Numbered from the stretch's first letter, positions 1 through 6,348 are shown. The stretch is DNA of 8,350 nucleotides from Campylobacterota bacterium (GCA_015488875.1 WFMX01000064.1:1-8350), one strand, 5' to 3'. Program-made: numbers and translations. The notes: generated by a model from the letters alone, not told the origin.

Positions 1-12
1 CCTTACTACAGC

Positions 13-99
13 TTCAAGCTATTTGTTACCTCCTAGCCTGTGTAGTTTAGTTCCAAAGTGGTGGCTAACCTTTCTTTGGGCTGGATTGTCCAGCTTGAA
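13..99. repeat. Gene-free edge region with nested inverted repeats
   Basis: This stretch downstream of the U32 gene holds no supported gene but several exact inverted repeats. TTCAAGCT at 13-20 is complementary to AGCTTGAA at 92-99 (8 bp). CCAAAG at 53-58 is complementary to CTTTGG at 74-79 (6 bp). GCTGGA at 80-85 pairs with TCCAGC at 89-94 around a 3-base loop. The last hairpin shares bases 92-94 with the outer stem, so the two are alternative folds. Together with the adjacent dispersed repeat (123-158) this looks like palindromic intergenic repeat DNA, or the 3' untranslated region of the minus-strand gene. No T-run follows any stem, so a classical terminator is not supported. The inverted repeats are seen directly; the role is unknown. 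Confidence 0.5.
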
Positions 100-122
100 T
101 GCCTTAGCTTTGCTTGACACAC

Positions 123-158
123 TCGTTCGCTTCGCTCACAAAACCAATGTCCCCTAGC
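123..158 (-). repeat. Dispersed intergenic repeat, copy A
   Basis: Read on the minus strand, these 36 bases match 6300-6335 (plus strand) at 32 of 36 positions, including an uninterrupted 18-base block containing CTAGGGGACATTGG. The copy begins 11 bases past the stop codon of the minus-strand U32 gene, the same relative place and orientation that copy B has behind the histidine kinase. The palindrome seen in copy B is decayed here: only GACA/TGTC of the outer stem remains. A 9-base direct repeat, CAAAACCAA, occurs at 139-147 and 158-166. It is probably a member of a genome-wide family of short intergenic repeats. Confidence 0.7.
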
Positions 159-169
159 AAAACCAAAAG

Positions 170-1459
170 CTACAACCCTTTCTTCTCCAACGCCTCGTCT
201 ATCCCTCTTCTGAGTATGGCATAGCTAGGGAGTGAAGTGGGTAGTATTATGTCATTGAGATCTCCACTATGTATGCAGTCGAACTCTTTGCCGCTCTTTG
301 AGATGATCTTTTTGAGTGTCAGGAAGTATCTACCTGCTATCTCATCTATAGAGCCTATCTCATTGTCTACTAGCTCTACTTTTGCACCTACTGGCAGTAC
401 TATCTCTACGCCATCTCCCTTGCAACTCTTGTCTTTGCATCTCCATGATTTGCCATCTTCACTCACTAGTCCTGCGACTTGGTGTGTACCATTTTGGATG
501 GTGAAGTCGTGCGACTGGGTGTCGTTTTTCTCAAATGGGCGAGAGGTGAGATAGGCATCGGTGAAGCCCCTGTTTTGTGTCGTGTTTAGCTCTGCTTGGT
601 ATCTTCTCTCATCAAAATCATCTTTGTAATAGTCATCTATGGCATGACGATAAGCCTTGGTGACCACCCCTGCATAGTATGGGGATTTGGTGCGTCCCTC
701 TATCTTGAGTGAATCTATCACGCCTGATGAGAGTATCTCATCTACATGTGAAGCCATGTTCATATCTTTGGCATTCATAATGTATGTACCTATCTCACTC
801 TCCTCTTCGAGTCTGAATGTGGTGTTGGTCTCAGGGTTGTGAGCATATATCTCATAAGGAAAACGACAATCATTGGCACAGCTACCACGGTTTGGCACTC
901 GCCCTTTCTGCAAGGCAGATACAAGACATCTGCCACTGTAGGCAAAGCACATAGAGCCGTGGACAAAGACCTCTAGCTCTAGGTCAGGGATATGTGACTT
1001 GATAGCTTCACAATCTTTGAGACTTATCTCTCTAGCCACGATGATTCGCTTGACACCCATGTCATAATAGACCTCTGCATCAAGTGCATTCATCACATTG
1101 GCTTGTGTAGAGAGATGTATAGGTATATCTGGAGCTATGTGTGAAGCCATCTTGACTACTCCTGGGCTAGAGACTATCAGAGCATCAGGCTTTAGCTCTG
1201 CTATCTTGGCTATATGATTTTCATATAGTTTTAGCTGTGAATTGAATGGGAAGCTATTGATGGTGGAGTATACCTTTTTTTCCAATGAGTGTGCATACCC
1301 TATCCCCTCAGCATAAGAGTCCATGTCAAACTCCTTGCCCGAGCGGATACGCAACGAGAATGTGCTAGTACTTCCATATACTGCATCGGCCCCATACCCT
1401 AGAGCGATTTTAAGTTTTTCTAGATTTCCTGCTGGGGCTAGTAGTTCTGCTCTTTTCAA
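170..1459 (-). CDS. trhP: U32 family protein, TrhP/YegQ-type tRNA hydroxylation protein
   Basis: This 429-residue protein belongs to the peptidase-U32 family; despite the name, YegQ (TrhP) of E. coli is needed for prephenate-dependent hydroxylation of uridine 34 in tRNA. The U32 signature lies at residues 163-181 (EVFVHGSMC, then SGRC and S). Cys171, Cys178, Cys194 and Cys198 are placed like the cluster-binding cysteines of the family. The N-terminal ELLAPAG and GADAVYG motifs and the SLKIEGRTKS block near 250-259 align well with YegQ from memory, and length is close (E. coli about 450). The start is TTG at 1459: an in-frame TAG lies 24 bases upstream (1481-1483) with no other start between, and AAAGG (1466-1470) sits at good spacing. 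It is divergent from the LRR gene. The related rRNA enzyme RlhA and the Helicobacter 'PrtC collagenase' label are alternatives; I favour TrhP. Confidence 0.85.
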   Translation of the reverse strand: MKRAELLAPAGNLEKLKIALGYGADAVYGSTSTFSLRIRSGKEFDMDSYAEGIGYAHSLEKKVYSTINSFPFNSQLKLYENHIAKIAELKPDALIVSSPGVVKMASHIAPDIPIHLSTQANVMNALDAEVYYDMGVKRIIVAREISLKDCEAIKSHIPDLELEVFVHGSMCFAYSGRCLVSALQKGRVPNRGSCANDCRFPYEIYAHNPETNTTFRLEEESEIGTYIMNAKDMNMASHVDEILSSGVIDSLKIEGRTKSPYYAGVVTKAYRHAIDDYYKDDFDERRYQAELNTTQNRGFTDAYLTSRPFEKNDTQSHDFTIQNGTHQVAGLVSEDGKSWRCKDKSCKGDGVEIVLPVGAKVELVDNEIGSIDEIAGRYFLTLKKIISKSGKEFDCIHSGDLNDIILPTSLPSYAILRRGIDEALEKKGL

Positions 1460-1487
1460 TAGATGCCTTTTGTTTTTTAGCTATTTT

Positions 1488-1493
1488 ACTATA
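1488..1493 (-). promoter_or_regulatory. Possible -10 box for the U32 gene
   Basis: On the minus strand TATAGT ends about 28 bases before the TTG start, giving a leader of roughly 20 bases that would just include the AAAGG ribosome site. The local sequence is AT-rich and nearly palindromic (ACTATAATAGT), so other registers such as TATTAT are possible. No -35 box is recognisable. Confidence 0.3.
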
Positions 1494-1545
1494 ATAGTAC
1501 TAAATATATCTTTTGTGATACAAATCCATTGATGAGGTTATGGCA

Positions 1546-1569
1546 CTATTTGGCTACCTATTTGACTCT
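1546..1569 (+). repeat. 12-bp tandem near-repeat in the divergent promoter region
   Basis: CTATTTGGCTAC (1546-1557) is followed directly by CTATTTGACTCT (1558-1569), identical at 9 of 12 positions. It lies about 40-60 bases upstream of the -10 box of the LRR gene, a plausible spot for an activator site. With only two units in AT-rich DNA it may be chance. Confidence 0.3.
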
Positions 1570-1604
1570 ATCTAGGCAAATATGAATAAAACTGAAAGAA
1601 AGCG

Positions 1605-1613
1605 TGCTATAAT
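1605..1613 (+). promoter_or_regulatory. Extended -10 promoter of the LRR/J-domain operon
   Basis: TGC directly precedes a perfect TATAAT (1608-1613), forming an extended -10 element. No matching -35 box is found about 17 bases upstream, as is usual for housekeeping promoters of Campylobacterota. Transcription would start near 1620, leaving a leader of about 43 bases with the ribosome site AAAGGA at 1647-1652. Confidence 0.6.
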
Positions 1614-1662
1614 ATTATTATAATTATTAGCAAAAGAACAAAACTTAAAGGATTTTCAAAAT

Positions 1663-2724
1663 ATGGACAAAAACTTGCCTATAGTCGAACAAAACAAAAA
1701 GCTCATATTAAAAAAATCTAAATCTTTAATGAGTGTCACAAATAAAATATTGGCAAATAAAGAGCTTCAAAGAGATGATGACAGATGGATAGAGAGATTA
1801 TGGGATTGGGCTGATGAACATGGCGTAGCCGACTCTAGCTGGGTGGAATACAATGGCGGATACTGGAAAGGCTTTCCACGAAACAGAGAGAAGCTTCTAA
1901 ATCTAAGAGGGTTGTATCTAGGAGAAAATGATCTAACTATAATACCCAAAGAGATAGGAAAATTGCTAGGTCTCACGGAGCTTGTATTGCCATATAATAA
2001 ACTATCTACTCTACCTAGGGAGATATACAATATCACAGAACTCAGAGAGATGATAGTAGCATACAATCAACTAGAGGAGATAGGCAGAGAGATATCAAAT
2101 CTCATCAAGCTGACCAAGCTACAACTCCACAACAATAGACTATCTGCCATTCCTGAAAATATCGGCAGATTGCCACTACTACAACAGCTATCGTTGAGTG
2201 AAAATAGAATTATTCATCTGCCATCAACCATAGGAGATCTATCCTCACTCACTAGACTACTATTAAACAATAATCTATTGAAGTCACTACCTGACGAAGT
2301 GACAAAGCTAAAGAGTCTAAAGGGTCTATGGCTAAATAACAATCAGATAGAAGAGCTACCAGAAGATATGAGTGGTTTCGCAGAGCTGTCGATACTCAGC
2401 ATAAACAATAATATCCTAGCCGAGATACCAGATAGCGTATCACAATTGAACAATTTAACCGAGCTACACTTGTCAAACAATCATCTAATCGCAGTGTCAG
2501 ATGAGATATCACGACTGAGTTCATTGACGACCTTAGCTCTTGCAAAAAATAGATTGCTGAGTCTACCTGTAGATATAGTCAATTTGACCAACTTAACAAA
2601 CTTAAAATTAGATGGAAATCCAGATCTTGTATTGACCAACGAACAAAAAGAGTGGATAGTAGAGCTCAAATCTGATAATAGACGAAGTATATCTATAGAC
2701 CATGATTTGTTAGACAGGAGATAA
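1663..2724 (+). CDS. Cytoplasmic leucine-rich-repeat protein
   Basis: This 353-residue protein has no signal peptide or membrane segment and should be cytoplasmic. Residues 78-307 are ten consecutive repeats of exactly 23 residues, with the pattern LxxLxxLxLxxN followed by LPxxI, and a diverged closing unit (308-331). This is the regular class expected to form a curved solenoid for protein binding. Repeats 3 and 9 lack the LP pair (EEIGREI, IAVSDEI). The N-terminal 77 residues are separate: a Lys-rich helical stretch (11-34), then a Trp-rich segment (RWIERLWDWADEHG, 41-54; YWKGFPRNREKLL, 67-79) leading into the first repeat, probably its cap. No enzyme domain is visible. The ATG is supported by AAAGGA ten bases upstream. 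Its TAA is one base before the next gene, so the pair is surely an operon. The function is unknown; binding a partner protein is inferred. Confidence 0.85.
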   Translation: MDKNLPIVEQNKKLILKKSKSLMSVTNKILANKELQRDDDRWIERLWDWADEHGVADSSWVEYNGGYWKGFPRNREKLLNLRGLYLGENDLTIIPKEIGKLLGLTELVLPYNKLSTLPREIYNITELREMIVAYNQLEEIGREISNLIKLTKLQLHNNRLSAIPENIGRLPLLQQLSLSENRIIHLPSTIGDLSSLTRLLLNNNLLKSLPDEVTKLKSLKGLWLNNNQIEELPEDMSGFAELSILSINNNILAEIPDSVSQLNNLTELHLSNNHLIAVSDEISRLSSLTTLALAKNRLLSLPVDIVNLTNLTNLKLDGNPDLVLTNEQKEWIVELKSDNRRSISIDHDLLDRR

Positions 2725-2725
2725 G

Positions 2726-3883
2726 TTGAGAGAGATACTTGAGCGACTAAAACTTATATATAGTGCTATAGAGATAGGTGACAAAGAGAGTATCAAACTG
2801 CAGATAGGCAGACTAAGGTCACTAGACTTGGATGATGAGGCTCAAAAGATAGTAGATGATTTAGAAAATGCCAATTACAAACTGTCGGAAATAAAGAGAT
2901 ACATAGATCAAGAAGATCACGCGATAGCAAGCGAGGATGATCTGACCATAGGATTGAAATCTGAACTAAAGATATTGGAAAAAGAGTTTCAAGAGTTGAC
3001 ACACGAGAAGAGTGAATACCTCAATCTAATCGAAGATTTTAATAGACAATATAGCCTGCAACTAGGAACCATCATCAGAAAGGTGCTAAGCCTAAAAAGA
3101 GGTATCCCATATAGAGAGGTAGCGGACAAAGAGAGGGAACTAAATGGTATCAAAGAGTCTTATCTTAAAGAGAAACAGGGCTTAGAAAAGCTCAAATCAT
3201 ATATGGTCACATTAGAGCTAGAACTCAATAGAGTAGATGAGTTTGAAGATACATATGACGAGATATACAATGAGCTACAGGATCTAAAAGTAGAACTTTT
3301 GGAGAGAGAACGATCACTCAATCAGATGAGAAAAAAGGTCAAAAAAGCAAAAGATGATATGGACTACGATCCAAAATACCGTGAGTATAAAGAGACTCAA
3401 AGCGAATATGAGGATTTCAAAAATGAGTACAAAGAGATAGTAGATGAAGAGAGATATGACATAACTCCAGATGAAAAGATAGAGCTAAAAAAGATTTTTA
3501 GAAAAGCCGCAAAGCTCTGTCATCCAGATATAGTAGCAAGCGACATGAGAAGCAGAGCCCAGCAGGTGATACAAGAACTCAACATAGCATACTCCAAGAG
3601 GGATCTACCAAAAGTGAGAGAGATACTATCTCAGCTAGAGGATACCAAGGGTCTAGATGCCATCAGTAGTAGCACAAGTGACAAAGAGATACTTAAGTTC
3701 AAGACCACAGAACTCAAAAAGAAGATCAAGGAGCTACAAGTGGAGATCGAAGAGATCCAAAACGATGAAACATACTATACTATAAATGGGCTAGATGATT
3801 GGGGTAGTTATTTTGACGAGATGAAAAGTGGTCTACAAGATGAGTACGATAGACTAAAGATGGAACTACTCGGAAATTTATAA
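2726..3883 (+). CDS. Coiled-coil protein with internal J-domain-like (HPD) segment
   Basis: This 385-residue, highly charged protein has no signal peptide or membrane span. Residues about 70-240 and 320-384 are rich in Lys, Glu and Leu with heptad-like spacing, typical of long coiled coils. Between them, residues 246-300 resemble helices II and III of a J domain: KKIFRKAAKLCHPD with the key HPD tripeptide at 266-268, then SRAQQVIQELNIAYSKRD. The usual helix I motif (YYxxLGV) is not recognisable, so the segment is J-like rather than canonical. J domains stimulate the Hsp70 (DnaK) ATPase through HPD, making a co-chaperone or adaptor role a reasonable inference. The start is TTG at 2726, one base after the LRR stop, with AGGAG at 2716-2720 inside the LRR gene: translational coupling. 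No family name is recognised. Confidence 0.8.
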   Translation: MREILERLKLIYSAIEIGDKESIKLQIGRLRSLDLDDEAQKIVDDLENANYKLSEIKRYIDQEDHAIASEDDLTIGLKSELKILEKEFQELTHEKSEYLNLIEDFNRQYSLQLGTIIRKVLSLKRGIPYREVADKERELNGIKESYLKEKQGLEKLKSYMVTLELELNRVDEFEDTYDEIYNELQDLKVELLERERSLNQMRKKVKKAKDDMDYDPKYREYKETQSEYEDFKNEYKEIVDEERYDITPDEKIELKKIFRKAAKLCHPDIVASDMRSRAQQVIQELNIAYSKRDLPKVREILSQLEDTKGLDAISSSTSDKEILKFKTTELKKKIKELQVEIEEIQNDETYYTINGLDDWGSYFDEMKSGLQDEYDRLKMELLGNL

Positions 3884-3982
3884 TTTGATAGCCAAAGATA
3901 TGCTACCTGAGTCATTATGTCTACACAATATAGTGCCAACCAGCAGCAATGATGATAAATAAACTATTTTATGTCTCGTATC

Positions 3983-4012
3983 CGTGCAAAACATCTACAC
4001 ACTCTTTGCACG
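3983..4012. promoter_or_regulatory. 8-bp inverted repeat upstream of the small secreted protein gene
   Basis: CGTGCAAA (3983-3990) and TTTGCACG (4005-4012) are exact complements separated by 14 bases. The repeat ends nine bases before the TATAAT box at 4022, so it covers the region where polymerase and regulators bind. It could be an operator, for example for the adjacent response regulator or another factor. It also lies about 100 bases after the J-like gene and could fold as a hairpin at its transcript end, but no T-run follows. Confidence 0.45.
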
Positions 4013-4021
4013 AAAGTTGCG

Positions 4022-4027
4022 TATAAT
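4022..4027 (+). promoter_or_regulatory. -10 box for the small secreted protein gene
   Basis: A perfect TATAAT occurs 65 bases before the ATG, predicting a start near 4034 and a leader of about 58 bases. No -35 box at normal spacing is recognised. The inverted repeat at 3983-4012 lies immediately upstream and may regulate it. Confidence 0.5.
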
Positions 4028-4092
4028 TGTTATTGTATTTGATCATCTATCTATTTTTAGATGTCAAAAAAATTACTTCTCAAAGGAAAAAT

Positions 4093-4413
4093 ATGAAAAA
4101 GTTACTATTGGTAGGTCTGTTTACACTAGGATTTCTATACGCAAATGAGGCTCAAGTAGAGCTAGAGCATGCTACAAAAACTGCAAGCAGTGCAGAGGGT
4201 GTCACGGAAGATATGTCAGCTATGAAAGCTGCTGGTAAGTGCAATGCCGATCAAGACGGAAAAGCAAAATCGAAAGCGACCAAAGTAGAGACAAAGAATA
4301 GCTCATCAGCTACAGAGCTAGAGCATGCAGTGAAGTCACCTACAAGTCCAGAGGGTACAAAGAAAGATATGTCAGCTATGAAAGCAGCTGGCAAGTGCAA
4401 TAGCGGTAAATAA
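4093..4413 (+). CDS. Small secreted protein with duplicated GKCN-cysteine unit
   Basis: This 106-residue protein has an N-terminal signal peptide (MKKLLLVGLFTLGFLYA) with likely cleavage after Ala17, so it should be exported to the periplasm. The mature part is two copies of a 29-residue unit, residues 23-51 and 75-103, identical at 21 of 29 positions. Both start ELEHA and end in a fully conserved DMSAMKAAGKCN. A Lys/Ser/Thr-rich linker (52-74) joins them. Each unit has one His and one Cys, the only such residues in the protein, so metal or redox chemistry is possible but unproven. The start at 4093 was chosen for AAAGGA at 4082-4087 and the signal peptide beginning there; an upstream in-frame TTG at 4027 overlaps the -10 box. 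A hairpin follows, then a two-component system. I do not recognise the family; GKC motifs recall HvfA-type RiPP precursors, but no maturation enzyme is in view. Confidence 0.8.
   Translation: MKKLLLVGLFTLGFLYANEAQVELEHATKTASSAEGVTEDMSAMKAAGKCNADQDGKAKSKATKVETKNSSSATELEHAVKSPTSPEGTKKDMSAMKAAGKCNSGK
4159..4401 (+). repeat. Intragenic 87-bp duplication
   Basis: Bases 4159-4245 and 4315-4401 encode the two 29-residue units of the small secreted protein. The 3' halves are nearly identical, differing at a few third positions (GCT/GCA, GGT/GGC), while the first halves have diverged in protein sequence. The pattern fits duplication followed by selection to keep the MKAAGKC end. Confidence 0.75.
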
Positions 4414-4416
4414 TGT

Positions 4417-4444
4417 AAGTGTGAGAACTTAACTTCTCACACTT
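4417..4444 (+). terminator. Perfect 11-bp hairpin between the secreted protein gene and the two-component system
   Basis: AAGTGTGAGAA (4417-4427) pairs perfectly with TTCTCACACTT (4434-4444) around the loop CTTAAC, three bases after the stop codon at 4411-4413. The stem is strong, but the following bases are CCCACT rather than a T-run. It is more likely a partial terminator, an mRNA 3'-end stabiliser, or an attenuator limiting read-through into the regulator genes than a strong intrinsic terminator. Confidence 0.55.
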
Positions 4445-4485
4445 CCCACTCCAAATCTTGATACTATGTAGTAGTAAGGAAAATT

Positions 4486-5139
4486 ATGAAAATTTTATTT
4501 ATGGAAGATGATCCCGTACTAGGGGATGTGGTCACCACATATCTTCAAGATTTCTATGATATTACACATGTATTTGACTCGGCTGAAGCTGAAGAGTTGA
4601 TATACAATAGTAGATATGATCTCTTTATCTTTGATCTAAATGTCCCAGGCAAAAGTGGCACTAAATTATTAGAAGAGCTTAGATCATTTAACATAGTAGT
4701 ACCTACTATCATAGTCACAGCATATGATGATACCAAACATATCAAGTCTAGTTTTGATGCAGGAGCCCATGACTATGTCAGAAAGCCATTTGAGCTAGAG
4801 GAGTTAAAACTTCGCATTGAGAAGAGTAAGGCACTATTTAACATCAAACAAGAAGAGTCTATTGTTCTGAATGAAAAGTTGACATACTATCCAGAGGAGA
4901 AGATCGTCACAGATGGTACGGAAACTTGGCATCTTCACCCAAAAGAGGTAGAGATACTCAACTACTTCACCGCACATGCCAACAGATTGATAAGCAGTGA
5001 AGAGTTATCACAAAATATATGGGATTTCGATAAGCTACCTAGCGATGCCACACTCAGATCATACATCAGAAAACTTCGTGCTATCATAGGCAGTGAAAAG
5101 ATTGTAACCGTCAGAGGTGAAGGGTACAGGTATGAATGA
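4486..5139 (+). CDS. OmpR/PhoB-type DNA-binding response regulator
   Basis: This 217-residue regulator has a receiver domain (1-118) and a winged-helix DNA-binding domain (about 127-217). Receiver residues are complete: acidic EDD at 7-9, phospho-acceptor Asp50 (FIFDLNVPGKSG), Thr78 and Lys100 (VRKPF). The C-terminal domain shows HPKEVEILNYF, the SDATLRSYIRKLR recognition-helix region and the terminal VRGEGYRYE. It should be phosphorylated by the kinase encoded next and bind tandem sites in promoters. The ribosome site AAGGA lies at 4476-4480. The kinase start overlaps its stop (ATGAATGA). Size and the short partner kinase resemble the Campylobacterota DccR/CrdR regulators, but I cannot assign orthology. 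A possible own promoter (TGA-TACTAT, 4459-4467) is too close to the ribosome site to be convincing, so read-through from the small gene is plausible. Confidence 0.92.
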   Translation: MKILFMEDDPVLGDVVTTYLQDFYDITHVFDSAEAEELIYNSRYDLFIFDLNVPGKSGTKLLEELRSFNIVVPTIIVTAYDDTKHIKSSFDAGAHDYVRKPFELEELKLRIEKSKALFNIKQEESIVLNEKLTYYPEEKIVTDGTETWHLHPKEVEILNYFTAHANRLISSEELSQNIWDFDKLPSDATLRSYIRKLRAIIGSEKIVTVRGEGYRYE

Positions 5140-6286
5140 TCTAGAGAGGCGTTCATTTTACTCATTTTTGGGGCTATACATAGCATCATCACTTCTCTTT
5201 ATCTCACTCATAGGCTATTGGTACTACATGGCAGAGAAGAGTTCACTAGAGAGAGAGGTCTACTATAGACTACAGCATATAGCAGACAAAAAGGCTGGCG
5301 ATATCATATATGCTCAGATGAAGGGTAAGCCACTGCACAATATGACACTTCCTGAAGATATTACATTAGCGTTGATCGATACCGATGATAAGATAACAGA
5401 TGGGAGTATCGCAGTAGCAAATCTCCATCTAAAAAATGGATATTACACTATAGGCGACTATAATATCATAGTCTCAGATGCACCGCAAGAGCATCTAAAT
5501 ATCAAATATGTAGTAGTTCAATCAAATAGCCTAAAACCAAAACTAAAATCCCTTCAAAATCTAGTCTTGGGGGCTATGATTTTGATATTTCTACTTATCG
5601 CTATCATTGCTTGGATATTATCAAAGATATTTATGAGACCTATCCGCCAAAAGGTGGAGCAGATAGAGAATTTCATAAATGATGTGACACATGAGTTAAA
5701 CACTCCCATCACAGGACTATCAGTATCTACGGAGCAGGCACTCAAACAGAAGAGATGCACAGAGAAGACACTCACAAACATATCTATAAGCACAAAGCAG
5801 CTCTATGACATATATCGCTCATTGACATATCTCAATTTCTCTACTGATAATGGTGATGAGTCTCTCGTAGATATATCGGCAATCTTAGAAAAGAGCATAC
5901 TCTATTACCAGCCCATATGTGAAAGCAAGAGGATTGAGATAGTCTCATCATTGGAGCCATGTAGCTTTACTATATCTGATACGAAACTCCAACTACTATA
6001 TAGCAACCTCATAGGCAATGCCATCAAATACTCACATGCAAAATCCACCATATATATAAGTGTCAAAGATGGCATATTCACCATCAAAGATCAAGGCATA
6101 GGAATAGATAGAGAGAAACAAAAAGATATCTACAAGAAGTTCAAACGAGTCACAGAGTACTCTGGAGGTTTCGGCGTGGGTCTAAGCATAGTCAAGAGTA
6201 TATGCGATGAGTATAACATAAAGATAGAATTAAACTCAGCAGAAAACTTGGGTACAGAGTTTAAACTATATTTTTCAGAGATCTAA
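5132..6286 (+). CDS. Membrane sensor histidine kinase
   Basis: This 384-residue kinase pairs with the preceding regulator. Transmembrane helix 1 is at about 11-32, a periplasmic sensor region of about 110 residues follows, and helix 2 is at about 144-164. The H-box DVTHELNTP carries phospho-acceptor His187; the N-box is SNLIGNAIKYS (291-301), G1 is DQGIGID (320-326) and G2 is GGFGVGLSIV (345-354). Only about 23 residues separate helix 2 from His187, so there is no HAMP domain. I chose ATG at 5132, overlapping the regulator stop by 8 bases with AAGGG at 5120-5124; an in-frame GTG at 5117 has no good ribosome site. The periplasmic region lacks Cys or His clustering that would point to a metal ligand, so the signal is unknown. 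The layout resembles the short kinases DccS and CrdS. Confidence 0.92.
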   Translation: MNDLERRSFYSFLGLYIASSLLFISLIGYWYYMAEKSSLEREVYYRLQHIADKKAGDIIYAQMKGKPLHNMTLPEDITLALIDTDDKITDGSIAVANLHLKNGYYTIGDYNIIVSDAPQEHLNIKYVVVQSNSLKPKLKSLQNLVLGAMILIFLLIAIIAWILSKIFMRPIRQKVEQIENFINDVTHELNTPITGLSVSTEQALKQKRCTEKTLTNISISTKQLYDIYRSLTYLNFSTDNGDESLVDISAILEKSILYYQPICESKRIEIVSSLEPCSFTISDTKLQLLYSNLIGNAIKYSHAKSTIYISVKDGIFTIKDQGIGIDREKQKDIYKKFKRVTEYSGGFGVGLSIVKSICDEYNIKIELNSAENLGTEFKLYFSEI

Positions 6287-6299
6287 AATGAAAGCTACA

Positions 6300-6348
6300 G
6301 CTAGGGGACATTGGTTTCGTGAGCATAGCAAACGAAAGCTGTGTCCCC
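6300..6348 (+). repeat. Dispersed repeat copy B, folded as a two-stem hairpin
   Basis: The first 36 bases match copy A (123-158, minus strand) at 32 positions. This copy has a clear palindrome: GGGGACA (6304-6310) pairs with TGTCCCC (6342-6348), and inside it TTTCGT (6315-6320) pairs with ACGAAA (6332-6337) around an 11-base loop. It begins 13 bases after the kinase stop codon in the convergent gap with murF. No T-run follows, so it is not a typical terminator, though it could stabilise the 3' end of mRNA or mark a REP-like repeat family. Confidence 0.7.

Noticed and set aside
19..120. 33-codon minus-strand frame as a gene
   Set aside because: It has no ATG and no clear ribosome site, and it falls in palindromic repeat DNA; reported only as an observation.
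237..554. 105-codon plus-strand open frame
   Set aside because: It is antisense to the U32 gene, with no domain or ribosome site.
1663..2724. LRR repeats as a secreted effector or surface adhesin
   Set aside because: There is no signal peptide, lipobox or membrane anchor, and no effector or ligase domain is visible.
4027..4092. N-terminal extension of the small secreted protein from TTG at 4027
   Set aside because: The codon overlaps the -10 box and has no ribosome site; the signal peptide and AAAGGA support ATG at 4093.
4459..4467. TGA-TACTAT as a promoter for the response regulator
   Set aside because: The predicted transcript start would fall next to the ribosome site at 4476-4480, leaving almost no leader.
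5117..5131. GTG start for the histidine kinase
   Set aside because: No good ribosome site precedes it; ATG at 5132 has AAGGG at suitable distance and the usual overlap with the regulator stop.
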